A stretch of DNA of 64,000 nt, taken from positions 248,001 through 312,000 of the forward strand of contig JACJYN010000007.1 of assembly GCA_020636095.1 (NCBI GenBank), in the 5' to 3' direction. The number at the start of each line of letters is the position of its first letter. The first letter of the stretch is position 1. A program made the translations under genes and the position numbers. The notes beneath the pieces are model-generated. The model was not told the DNA's origin. It saw only the letters and a list, made by a program, of their open reading frames with translations, and made no database searches. Below, in pieces: positions 54,399-62,614 of this stretch. The DNA comes from Lewinellaceae bacterium. Its GTDB lineage: Bacteria > Bacteroidota > Bacteroidia > Chitinophagales > Saprospiraceae.

Positions 54399-54437
54399 AC
54401 AAAATATTCTTCGCCGTCGATACTTTCCGGAGCAGCC

Positions 54438-54468
54438 TCATTCATTCAATCATTCAATCATTCATTCT
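54438..54468. repeat. ATTCAATC tandem micro-repeat
   Basis: Repeated CATTCAATCATTCAATCATTC: a third low-complexity block in the 54220-54607 gap, upstream of the permease gene. Confidence 0.65.
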
Positions 54469-54607
54469 GTCCATATACTTATTCGTGTATCAGGGGCGGC
54501 CGTGAACCTATAGAACAACCAACCCTGCCGGTCTAATACCCTTTCTTATTCATCGAATGTATTAGGTCAGAACGACGGGGTTGCTTACATTCGTACTTGC
54601 CGAAAAA

Positions 54608-55870
54608 ATGCACGTTATGATGATCATTTTAAGGGTTTTTTTCGAGAGCATATCCCAGGCTTTCCAGCAGTTGCGTTCCAACCGGATGCGCAGTTTTCTT
54701 TCCCTTTTGGGTATTTCCATTGGTATTTTCTGCATCATTGGCGTGCTTTCGGCAGTCGACTCTCTGGAGGACAATGTACGCGGCAGCCTGGAAAAGCTGG
54801 GCAGTGATGTCGTGTATGTAAAGAAATGGCCGTGGAGGGATGCGAGTGGGGACTGGTGGAAGCTCATTAAACGCCCCAATCCCGACTATCAGGACTACGA
54901 GGTGATCCATGAAAAATCCCGCACGGCGTCGCTCACTTCTTACCACGTAGTGATCGGCTTTAAAACCGTGAAATTCGGCTCCAGCAGCGTAGAAGGAGCG
55001 GTGCTCATCGGCTCTTCCTACGAGTTTGACGAAATGTTTAAACTCGAATACTACAAAGGGCGGTATTTCTCAACCAACGAATACCACTACGGGAGCAACA
55101 AGATCATATTGGGATACACTGTAGCGGAGGAACTGTTCGCCAATATCGAGCCGATCGGCCGGACGATCAAAATGATGGGCCGCAAATACGAGGTGATCGG
55201 CGTGATGGAAAAAGCCGGCGACGACCTGCTCAACCCGCTCAATTTTGATGACGTCGTCCTGGTTTCCTATCCCAATGCCCGCAACCTGGCCAACCTCAAG
55301 GCCAAACAGATATTCGACACTTCCGTAACCGCCAAGGCGGCTGAAAACGTTTCCATGCAACAGCTCAAGGATGAGCTCAAAGGCATACTCCGGGCCAAAC
55401 GCCGCCTGAAGCCCATGGAAGACGACGACTTCTCCCTCAACGAGCTGTCGATGATTTCCAGCGTATTCGACAGCTTTTTCGGTGTGCTCAACCTCGTCGG
55501 CATCATCATTGGCCTGCTGGCTATGCTGGTTGGTATCGTGAGCGTGGCCAACATCATGTTCGTCTCCGTCAAGGAGCGCACCAATATCATCGGCATCAAG
55601 AAGGCCCTGGGCGCCAAACGCCTGGTTATCCTCCTGGAATTCCTGATCGAATCCATTATCCTTTGCCTGATCGGCGGCATTTTCGGCCTGGTGCTCGTGT
55701 CGGCGATCATCAAAATCCTCTCCAACGCGATCGACTTCGATATGTACCTTTCTTTCGGCAATATGGTGCTGGGGGTTACCGTATCGATAATCGTAGGCGT
55801 CATTTCCGGGGTGATCCCCGCTCTGCAGGCCGCCCGGATGGACCCGGTGGATGCGATGCGGCAGGGGTAG
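54608..55870 (+). CDS. MacB/FtsX-type ABC permease
   Basis: 420 residues from ATG 54608 (MHVMMIILRVFFESISQAF); the frame opens at a TTG at 54581, and ATG 54617 or 54620 is also possible. Topology is that of MacB permeases: an N-terminal helix (RMRSFLSLLGISIGIFCIIGVL), a large periplasmic domain (about 60-290) and three C-terminal helices (LIGLLAMLVGIVSVANIMFVSV, LIESIILCLIGGIFGLVLVSAI, VLGVTVSIIVGVISGVIPALQAARMDPVDAMRQG, the last with the FtsX end motif). These couple cytosolic ATP hydrolysis to periplasmic export or lipoprotein handling; no ATPase gene lies next to it here. Confidence 0.88.
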   Translation: MHVMMIILRVFFESISQAFQQLRSNRMRSFLSLLGISIGIFCIIGVLSAVDSLEDNVRGSLEKLGSDVVYVKKWPWRDASGDWWKLIKRPNPDYQDYEVIHEKSRTASLTSYHVVIGFKTVKFGSSSVEGAVLIGSSYEFDEMFKLEYYKGRYFSTNEYHYGSNKIILGYTVAEELFANIEPIGRTIKMMGRKYEVIGVMEKAGDDLLNPLNFDDVVLVSYPNARNLANLKAKQIFDTSVTAKAAENVSMQQLKDELKGILRAKRRLKPMEDDDFSLNELSMISSVFDSFFGVLNLVGIIIGLLAMLVGIVSVANIMFVSVKERTNIIGIKKALGAKRLVILLEFLIESIILCLIGGIFGLVLVSAIIKILSNAIDFDMYLSFGNMVLGVTVSIIVGVISGVIPALQAARMDPVDAMRQG

Positions 55871-55888
55871 TGTTGGGAAGGGGGAAGT

Positions 55889-56128
55889 CGGAAAGCGGAA
55901 GTCGGACACGAGCGAAGCGACTGACGTAGTAAAGCGGAAGTCGGAAGTCGGAAGGCGGAAAGAAGGGGGCCTCCTACGCTGAAGCTTCGGCGGCTGAAAG
56001 AAGAATCAACGGAGAACATCTGTTTTGCCCCTCTTCGGACTTACTCCCTGCCTGCCAGGCCGCCAAGGCTTACCTGGCGGGTAGGCAGGCGTCAGTCGCT
56101 TCGCTCGTGTCGCATTTCCCACTTTCCG
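55889..56128. repeat. Inverted repeat with 22-bp perfect arms and GGAAGTC modules
   Basis: GACACGAGCGAAGCGACTGACG (55905-55926) and its exact complement (56090-56111), with partly matched flanks to 55889 and 56128. Inside are GGAAGTCGGAAGTCGG tandem units and an extra hairpin CTGCCTGCCAGG...CCTGGCGGGTAGGCAG. CGCTTCGCTCGTGTCC recurs at 56875-56890. This is a different family from copies A-F and fills the 55871-56181 gap. Confidence 0.75.
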
Positions 56129-56181
56129 TACATCCGTTTCTAAAAAAGCAAAAAACCTACGATCCTCCCCTCTCTCACGAT

Positions 56182-56598
56182 TTATTGATACTTACCCGCA
56201 TTCGGGTTAGCCCCCTTAGTGTGAATGAGGATCACCCCATTGCTGCCTTCCCGGCCATAGATAACCGTCTCCGAAGCGTTCTTAAGTACTTCGACCGAAG
56301 CAATATCATCGATGGCGACAGCATTGGCTGCACTATAATAACTGTGGCCGATCCGGGCCCCATCGACGATATAAAGAGGCGGCCCCGATCCGCGGATGCT
56401 GACGTTGTACCCATCAACATACACCCCCGGTATCCGCTGCAGGTAGTCCGCCAAGGTATAGGCATTTTGTATGACAATGGTGTCCTGCCCCCGTTGACGG
56501 GGGCCATCTGCCGTCTGCCCGGCGGGTTGCGAAGTGGAGCAGGAAACAAACGCCAGGCTCAACAAAAAGAGCAGGCTCGAAAAAATATATCGTTTCAT
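56182..56598 (-). CDS. Stand-alone TonB-dependent receptor plug-domain lipoprotein
   Basis: 138 residues. A lipobox (LLSLAFVSCSTSQ, Cys 20) followed by a complete small plug domain: IVIQNAYTLADYLQRIPGVYVDGYNVSIRGSGPPLYIVDGARIGHSYYSAAN, then VEVLKNASETVIYGREGSNGVILIHTKG. In ordinary TonB-dependent receptors this plug sits at the N-terminus of a barrel; here it ends after the plug, with no barrel in frame or nearby. It may be a periplasmic-facing accessory that binds ligand or TonB, or a remnant. It is monocistronic as far as can be seen. Confidence 0.8.
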   Translation of the reverse strand: MKRYIFSSLLFLLSLAFVSCSTSQPAGQTADGPRQRGQDTIVIQNAYTLADYLQRIPGVYVDGYNVSIRGSGPPLYIVDGARIGHSYYSAANAVAIDDIASVEVLKNASETVIYGREGSNGVILIHTKGANPNAGKYQ

Positions 56599-56779
56599 GG
56601 TTAGTTGTTTTGTTATTTACAATCTGCAAGCCCCAACGGCTCGCCTTTTACATACAACAACCCTGTCGCTTGCCTGTAATTAAAACCCTTCCGGTTTTAA
56701 CTAAACTTTAGGATTCATAGGGTGGAATTTATTCCCAGTCACCGGATTTGAGAAAAGCACAACAAAAAGCGGCCCGGCA

Positions 56780-56811
56780 TTTGCTCCGCTGGTTTTGCTT
56801 TACTAACTTTG
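56780..56811 (+). promoter_or_regulatory. Bacteroidota promoter of tRNA-Arg
   Basis: TTTG (56780-56783), 20 bases, TAACTTTG (56804-56811). The tRNA starts about 90 nt after the predicted transcription start. The 56599-56779 part of the gap shows no other clear feature. Confidence 0.75.
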
Positions 56812-56908
56812 CAACCGCAAAATGAAACCGGAGTGGCAAACAAGCATTTCCGATTTCTCATTTACGCTTTCAGCCGCTTCGCTCGTGTCCGCCTTCCAAC
56901 TTCGGAAC

Positions 56909-56980
56909 GGCCCCATAGTACAAGGGATAGTATGTAGGTTTCCGGAACCTAAGATCCAGGTTCGAGTCCTGGTGGGGCTA
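56909..56980 (+). tRNA. tRNA-Arg (anticodon CCG)
   Basis: A full cloverleaf: acceptor GGCCCCA/TGGGGCT (first pair G-T), D stem GTAC/GTAT, anticodon stem TAGGT/ACCTA with loop TTCCGGA (anticodon CCG, reads CGG), T stem CCAGG/CCTGG with TTCGAGT loop, discriminator A. CCA is not encoded. A terminator hairpin follows directly. Confidence 0.95.
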
Positions 56981-56987
56981 CTAAAAG

Positions 56988-57018
56988 ACGCCCGGCTGCA
57001 AGAGCAACCGGGCGTTTT
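56988..57018 (+). terminator. Rho-independent terminator of tRNA-Arg
   Basis: ACGCCCGG, loop, CCGGGCGT, then TTT: an 8-bp GC-rich stem 7 bp after the tRNA. Confidence 0.85.
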
Positions 57019-57154
57019 ACGTATTAGGCCCTTAAGGATTCCGCGCTCCAACCCGTTACGGAGCTCGAGCGGGAGCGGTTACTTCCAGTAACCTTTTTCC
57101 TTTTTTCAGCAATGCGATCAAAACATTGGGCCTCCCGGCCCTTAAAGTTAGCTG

Positions 57155-57320
57155 TAAGAGCGTGTTGGGGATTTACTTTTGATGTCGAAAATGAGCAGAT
57201 TTTGGTTCTCAGGAAGCCATTTTTGAGCCGCATAGCATCGCTACGTGGCGAAAAAATGGCGAAATGAGGTTCAAAAGATGCACATTTGCAGGCCAAAGGG
57301 TAAATCCCCAACACGCTCTA
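57155..57320. repeat. Long palindromic intergenic element, copy F
   Basis: Left arm TAAGAGCGTGTTGGGGATTT (57155-57174) matches the reverse complement of 57301-57320 over 19 bases, with one A extra near the tip. The core is nearly that of copy A in the same orientation, and the centre is GCCGCATAGCATCGCTACGTGGC. It lies between tRNA-Arg and an epimerase gene. Confidence 0.9.
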
Positions 57321-57384
57321 ACCTATAAAGCCAATAAAGAAATGATAATCGCAAATCACTTCTTGTGCTCAATAAAACAACCAC

Positions 57385-58371
57385 ATGAAAGTACTATTCA
57401 TCGGCGGCACCGGCGTTATCAGTTCGGCCTGCTCCGTGCTGGCAGTCTCCCGGGGCATTGAGCTGTATCACCTGAACCGGGGGAAAAGCACCGGTTTGAG
57501 AAAAGTCGAAGGAGTCCAAACGATCCGCTCGGATATCCGGAATTTCGAAGCGGCGCAGAAAGCCCTTCAGGGCCATCACTTCGATGTGGTGGTGGATTGG
57601 ATCGCCTTTGAGCCCCGGCATATCGAAACCGATATCGCCCTCTTTTCCGGCAAGACGGATCAATTCCTGTTTATCAGTTCCGCTTCCGCTTATCAGACGC
57701 CTCCGGAAAAGCTGCCCATTACCGAGGATACCCCCCTGGACAATCCATTTTGGGAGTACTCCCGAAATAAGATCGCCTGTGAGGATCGCCTGCGGAAGGA
57801 ATATGCTAAAAATGGTTTCCCCTGCACCCTTGTCCGGCCGTCGCACACCTATGATAAGACCATGGTCCCCTTGATCGGTGGCTTTACGGCCCTGCACCGG
57901 ATGAAACAGGGTTTGCCGGTTGTCGTCCACGGTGACGGAACGTCTATCTGGACGCTGACCCACCACACGGATTTTGCGGTGGGGCTGGTGGGGTTGTTGG
58001 GGAAAACCGCCGCGATCGGCGAGGCCTTCCACATCACTTCCGACGAGTGGCTGTCGTGGAACCAAATCTATTCTGTTTTCGCCAGGGAGCTGAATGTGGA
58101 ACCCCATCTGGTGCATGTGCCCTCGAAGATAATCGCAAAATACGACCAGCAAACCGGCGATGGCCTATTGGGCGATAAGGCGCACAGCATGATCTTTGAC
58201 AATTCCAAAATAAAGGGGCTGGTTCCTGACTTTAACCCTCAGATTCCATTCCACCGGGGCGTGAAGGAAATCGTACAATGGTACGGGCAAAATACCGGCC
58301 CCCGCATTTTTGAGGAGCGCATTGACCGTTTCATGGAAGAAATTATTCGGGACGGCTGCTTTTTTACTTGA
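57385..58371 (+). CDS. NAD-dependent epimerase/dehydratase (extended SDR)
   Basis: 328 residues. Rossmann start MKVLFIGGTGVISSACSVLAVSRGIELYHLNRG (nucleotide-binding GGTGVIS), active-site-like region FLFISSASAYQTPPEKLPI and WEYSRNKIACEDRL (Tyr..Lys pair), then FPCTLVRPSHTYDKTMVPL. Members interconvert sugar nucleotides or act on related substrates; here the substrate is undefined. Palindrome F lies in its 5' region. Confidence 0.85.
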   Translation: MKVLFIGGTGVISSACSVLAVSRGIELYHLNRGKSTGLRKVEGVQTIRSDIRNFEAAQKALQGHHFDVVVDWIAFEPRHIETDIALFSGKTDQFLFISSASAYQTPPEKLPITEDTPLDNPFWEYSRNKIACEDRLRKEYAKNGFPCTLVRPSHTYDKTMVPLIGGFTALHRMKQGLPVVVHGDGTSIWTLTHHTDFAVGLVGLLGKTAAIGEAFHITSDEWLSWNQIYSVFARELNVEPHLVHVPSKIIAKYDQQTGDGLLGDKAHSMIFDNSKIKGLVPDFNPQIPFHRGVKEIVQWYGQNTGPRIFEERIDRFMEEIIRDGCFFT

Positions 58372-58574
58372 GCGGCAGAGAAAAAAAAGGACGACCATTT
58401 TCCATTGGCGCCAGAGTCATTTGTAAATTAACGTGAGGTTTGAACCCTGATACACTGCTCACCGCTCCGGGATAGTTCAAATTTCTGTGTCTTCTGAAAA
58501 ACGCCCCTTGATTTCCCGGAACTTGCGAACGGCGAACAGCGAATTCCGAACACGCCCCCGCTCCACCCTCACCC

Positions 58575-58609
58575 CTCACTGCTCACTGCTCACTGCTCAC
58601 TGCTCACTG
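58575..58609. repeat. Five perfect copies of CTCACTG
   Basis: A 35-bp tandem array of a 7-mer, followed by CACCCCTCACCCCTCACCG-type low-complexity sequence up to the queD stop. It is not CRISPR-like: there are no spacers. Confidence 0.85.
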
Positions 58610-58618
58610 ATACACCCC

Positions 58619-58987
58619 TCACCCCTCACCGATACCCCCCTCATACACCACCCCCGCCGTCGGCGATTCCCGCAGCTCGATCCGATGCAGCAATGGCAGC
58701 TCCGGCTTTAGCCGCTCCCAAATCCAGGCGGCGATGTGCTCGGCGGTAGGGTTGGACAGCCCGTCCACCTCGTTGAGGCAGCGGTGGTCGAGCTGAGCCT
58801 CGAGGGGCTTCCAGGCGGCTTTGATGTCGGCGAAGTCCATCACCCAGCCCAGGGTGGGGTCGAGCGGCCCCTTAATGTACAGGCGTATGCGGTAGGTGTG
58901 GCCGTGCAGGCGGCGGCACTTGTGATCTTCGGGCACGTTGGGCAGGTAGTGTGCCGCGTCGAATGTGAATTCCTTGAAAATTTCCAT
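58619..58987 (-). CDS. queD: 6-carboxy-5,6,7,8-tetrahydropterin synthase
   Basis: 122 residues. Converts dihydroneopterin triphosphate to 6-carboxytetrahydropterin at the start of the queuosine/7-deazaguanine pathway. Features: FTFDAAHYLPNVPEDHKCRRLHGHTYRIRL (zinc His and catalytic Cys), GWVMDFADIKAAWKPLEAQLDHRCLNEV, and NPTAEHIAAWIWERLKPELPLLHRIELRESPTAGVVYEG. The start is ATG 58987, just 5 bp after the stop of the UPF0182 gene, so the two are co-transcribed. queA is also in this window but 24 kb away. Confidence 0.94.
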   Translation of the reverse strand: MEIFKEFTFDAAHYLPNVPEDHKCRRLHGHTYRIRLYIKGPLDPTLGWVMDFADIKAAWKPLEAQLDHRCLNEVDGLSNPTAEHIAAWIWERLKPELPLLHRIELRESPTAGVVYEGGIGEG

Positions 58988-58991
58988 TTCC

Positions 58992-61815
58992 CTATTCTCC
59001 ATTTTCTGAAAGCTGCCGTAGGGCCCGCTGCAACTGCTCCAGCGCCTGGGAGGCTTCCTGGAAGCGCTTCTCGCCGGTGGCCTTGAGGTAGTCGTCGAAG
59101 GCCTGCTGGGCTCGTCCGATCAGTTCCGCCGTCGTTTGGGCGGCGGGAGCGGGTTGCCCTTCGATGCGTTCGGGTAGCGGGGCTGCTTCGCCGAATAGCC
59201 CTTCCAGCGCTTCGTCAAAAGTTTTGGCGTAGCTGAGCTTGTCGTCGTGCATCACGCAGACCAGCCGCAGTTCGGGGTAGGCGGCGGTCTCCGCCTGGAG
59301 GTAGATCGGCTCTACGTAGATGATGGTATTCTCGATGGGGATAGCCAGCACGTTGCCCCGGATGACCCGCGAGCCCCGCTGGTCCCAGAGAGACAGCTGC
59401 CCGGACAGGAAGCTGTTCTGGTCGATCTTGGTCTCCACCTGCTGCGGTACAGCACCCGTTTCTCCTTGGGAAAACTGTAAGCCAGGAACCGCCCGTAATT
59501 GTCCTGGTCGCACAGGTACCGGCGATCCAGCCGATGGACACCTGCCGGTTCTGGGGGTGAAGGGCAGGATGAGGGAAAATTCAGCTTGCTCTGCGTCCGG
59601 CTGTTGCCACATAATGTAGTAGGGCTCCACCGGCTGCACCTCGCCGTAGTATTTTTCGGTGGCGCGAATCCACAGGTCTTCCTGGTTGTAGAAGACCTCC
59701 GGGTCACCCATGTGGTATTTGGCGTACACCAACCCCTGCATCAGCAGGTAATCCACCGGATAGCGGATATGGGAAAGCAGGGCGGGCGGCATGTCCTCCT
59801 TTTTTTTCATCATGCCTTTAAAGATGTCGTCCCACACTTTGATCAGGGGTCTTCGTCGTCAAATATGTAGAAGTTGACGCTGCCGTCGTAGGCGTTGACC
59901 GTTACTTTTACTGAATTGCGGATGTAGTTGACGCCCTCGAATACGCGCTTGTGCTGCACGCGCAGGCGGCGCTGCTCTTCGCCTTCCTTGTACTGAATCT
60001 CTTCCTGGCTGGAAAAGGGTTCGGAATAGGGGAAGTACCTGGAAGTGGTGTAAGCGTCGATGATCCAGTACAGTTCGCCGTTGGCGTTGACGATGTACGG
60101 GTCTTTGTCCAGTTCAGAAAAGGCGCCAGCTTTTTCACTCTTTCCTCGATCTGCCGGTCGAACATCAGCCGGCTTTCGGCGGTGGGATAAGAGGAAAGCA
60201 GCAACTTGATATCGCCCATTTTATAGGCATAGACCAGCTTTCTCCAGAAATTGCTTAGCTGCACCCCACCGCTACCGGCGTAGCTGACGTATTGGTTCTC
60301 ATCGCCTTTGGGGTAGTCGAATTCCGGCTCGATGCTATTGGTTATTACGTAGTTGTCGGTGAGTTCTCCGTAGTAAATCTGCGGCTTCAATACCTCCAGC
60401 TCTGGGTACTGGCTTTCCGGGGGTATATTTTTCACAAGCAGGTTGGGCAGGCCTTCGGGCGTAAATTCAGTGACGGTCGTCAGCGCCAGCCCGTAACCGT
60501 GGGTGTATTTAAATACTTTGTTGACAAAAGTCTGGCTTTCCACGGGCAGGTTGGTCGGCACCATTTCCCGGGCCGAAACCATGACCTGCCGGTACTGCCC
60601 GCCGAAGGTATAGCGGTCGATATCCACGTTGTTGAATTCGTAGTACAACCGGATTTCCTGAAACTGCTTGAGCACGGCGTCCAACGCGCGCCAGTCCCAG
60701 AGGCGGATGTTGTTGAAGATGGTTTGATTGCTTTCCACCATCTCCCGGGTAAAGCTTTCTTCAACCGGGAACTCCCGGTTTTCCGCCTTCGTCAGGTTGA
60801 AGCCATGGCGCGTAAATTCTATATTATGGCTGATGTAGGGTTTTTCGTAAGAGATTTCATTGGGTTCCACTCTGAAGTTCTGAAAGCTGCCGGGGATCAG
60901 GCTCAGCCCGATAAACCAAACGGCGGCCACCACTGCCGCAACGGCGCCCAGGGTGTATTCCGCCATCCTGTCCCGGCCGATTCTGAACCGGTAAAGCAGG
61001 CGCTGAAGCACTTTCCTGCCGGCAGGGATAAACAGGAGCAGCCCCATCAGCGTGGTGAGGATAATAACCACCGTCAAGGTAGGAAGTATGATCGTGACGT
61101 CGGTCCAGCCGGGGCCGGAAACGGCGCCCAGGTCGGAATACAACAGGTGAAAGCGGTCCAGGTATTTACCGCCGGCCAGCACCAGGAGTAAGATGCCGCC
61201 GTTGAAGAAGAGCAGCCGGTCGCTCCGGTGCGCGTCGATGTCGTCCGCCCGGGCTATGGCCAGGTTGTTTCCCTGCTGCTCCAGGGTGTAGCGGGTGATG
61301 TAGGAAATGGCCAGGCCCAGGATGGAGAGCGTCAGCAGAACGCTGTACACCTGGTCGAGAAAGGGAAGGGTAAAGAAGTAAAAACCGGTGTCCTGTCCGA
61401 GAATAGGGTCGGCTAATCCAGTATTTACCTTGTGCCAGAACTGGAGAAAGACATTCCAGTTGCCGAAACCCCACAAACCTCCGATAAGGACGGACAACAG
61501 ATAGGCGGCGTAGCGCAACACCCGCTTGGTGTTGGGTAAGCTGAAGAGCAGGCCGGAAATGATGCCCAGCCCCAGCAGCCCGCCGGTGACGACAAAACCG
61601 CCCTGCGCCAGGAAGAGAGTCCAGAACCGGCCGTTGTAACCCAGGGCGTCAAACCAAAGCTCCTCCCCCCAAAAGTCGAGGAACAGGAAAAATAGAACGG
61701 TAGCCCCAATGATCGAAGCGCCGGTAGCCACTCGCTTCTTGCTCTTACGCTCGAGGTTCCTGAAAAGGATGAATGCCCCGATACCGGTCAACACCAGAAA
61801 TAATAAGGTGAACAT
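58992..61815 (-). pseudogene. UPF0182 family membrane protein, broken by five apparent single-base deletions
   Basis: The first piece (ATG 61815 to about 60108) has seven N-terminal transmembrane helices (MFTLLFLVLTGIGAFILF, ASIIGATVLFFLFLDF, ...) and the start of a large soluble domain with the family pattern (NQYVSYAGSGGVQLSNFWRKLVYAYKMGDI, RQIEERVKKLAPFL). One A is missing at about 60108; the next piece (KLDKDPYIVNANGELYWIIDAYTTSRYFPY ... FYIFDDEDP) ends at about 59850, where one C is missing; the rest runs to 58992 with three more C deletions at about 59550, 59517 and 59451. Corrected, the protein would have about 940 residues, normal for the family. UPF0182 has no known function; it is an integral membrane protein. 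queD follows. Confidence 0.8.
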
Positions 61816-62095
61816 GGATGTATGTTTTTTGCCTACCTATAAAAGGATGGCGGGGGGTGAATTGTTCTCTTGCCGGCTTCGAAGAGCCTTATAAGGATAC
61901 AAAGAAAGCGCAACTTCTGGCAAACCCCGCATTCTGATGACAAAAATCAGCCTTCTATGCTGCATTCTGCCCCTTATCGTTGACAAACGACAACTCCGGA
62001 TAAAATAAAAATTCGGATACTGTACTATGGTTTGACGCTTGCCGCCAGGCTTGTAGATAGCTATCTTTAAGAGTTTGTAAACCAACTACATACCT

Positions 62096-62590
62096 ATGCA
62101 ATATTCAAAAAATCAGCTTTTCTTCCTGGCCTCCCTCAGGATACTCATTGGCTGGCACTTCCTGTACGAAGGCCTGATCAAGGTGTTCAACCCGGGCTGG
62201 ACTTCCAAGGCGTATTTGCTGAGTGCGGAGGGCCCCTTATCCTTTTTCTTCAAATGGCTGGGCGGCAGCGCCCTGGCCGATGCGGCGGACATCATCACCA
62301 TAATACTGCTTATCGGCATCGGCCTGGCGCTTGTACTGGGCGCTTTTGAAAAACTGGCTGCCTTTGCCGGTATCGCCCTGCTGGCCATGTTCTACCTTTC
62401 TCACCCCCCTATACCTGGATTGGAAAACGCCGGCCCGGCAGAAGGCAACTACTTTCTCGTCAATAAAAACCTGATTGAGATGGCCGCTCTGGGGGTGTTG
62501 GCCTTCTTCCCCAGCAGCCACCTGGTGGGGCTGGTGTATTATTTTAAAAAGCAAGACGATGAAACGGTGGGGCAACATACCGCCGGCTAA
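62096..62590 (+). CDS. DoxX-family membrane protein
   Basis: 164 residues with four transmembrane helices. The first carries the DoxX start (FFLASLRILIGWHFLYEGLIKVFNPGW), and later helices include ADIITIILLIGIGLALVLGAFEKLAAFAGIALLAMFYLS. DoxX proteins sit in the inner membrane and are often linked to redox or quinone-related partners. The next gene, a Tat-exported Gfo/Idh/MocA oxidoreductase, starts 24 bp downstream, a pairing seen repeatedly in Bacteroidota. The region upstream (61816-62095) serves two divergent genes; no full promoter consensus is clear. Confidence 0.88.
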   Translation: MQYSKNQLFFLASLRILIGWHFLYEGLIKVFNPGWTSKAYLLSAEGPLSFFFKWLGGSALADAADIITIILLIGIGLALVLGAFEKLAAFAGIALLAMFYLSHPPIPGLENAGPAEGNYFLVNKNLIEMAALGVLAFFPSSHLVGLVYYFKKQDDETVGQHTAG

Positions 62591-62614
62591 ATTAGAACAC
62601 AAAAAATCAGGACA

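Noticed and set aside
56822..57091. 89-codon frame over tRNA-Arg
   Set aside because: It runs through a complete tRNA and its terminator.
58575..58609. Possible CRISPR array
   Set aside because: Five direct 7-bp copies with no spacers, and no cas genes in the window.
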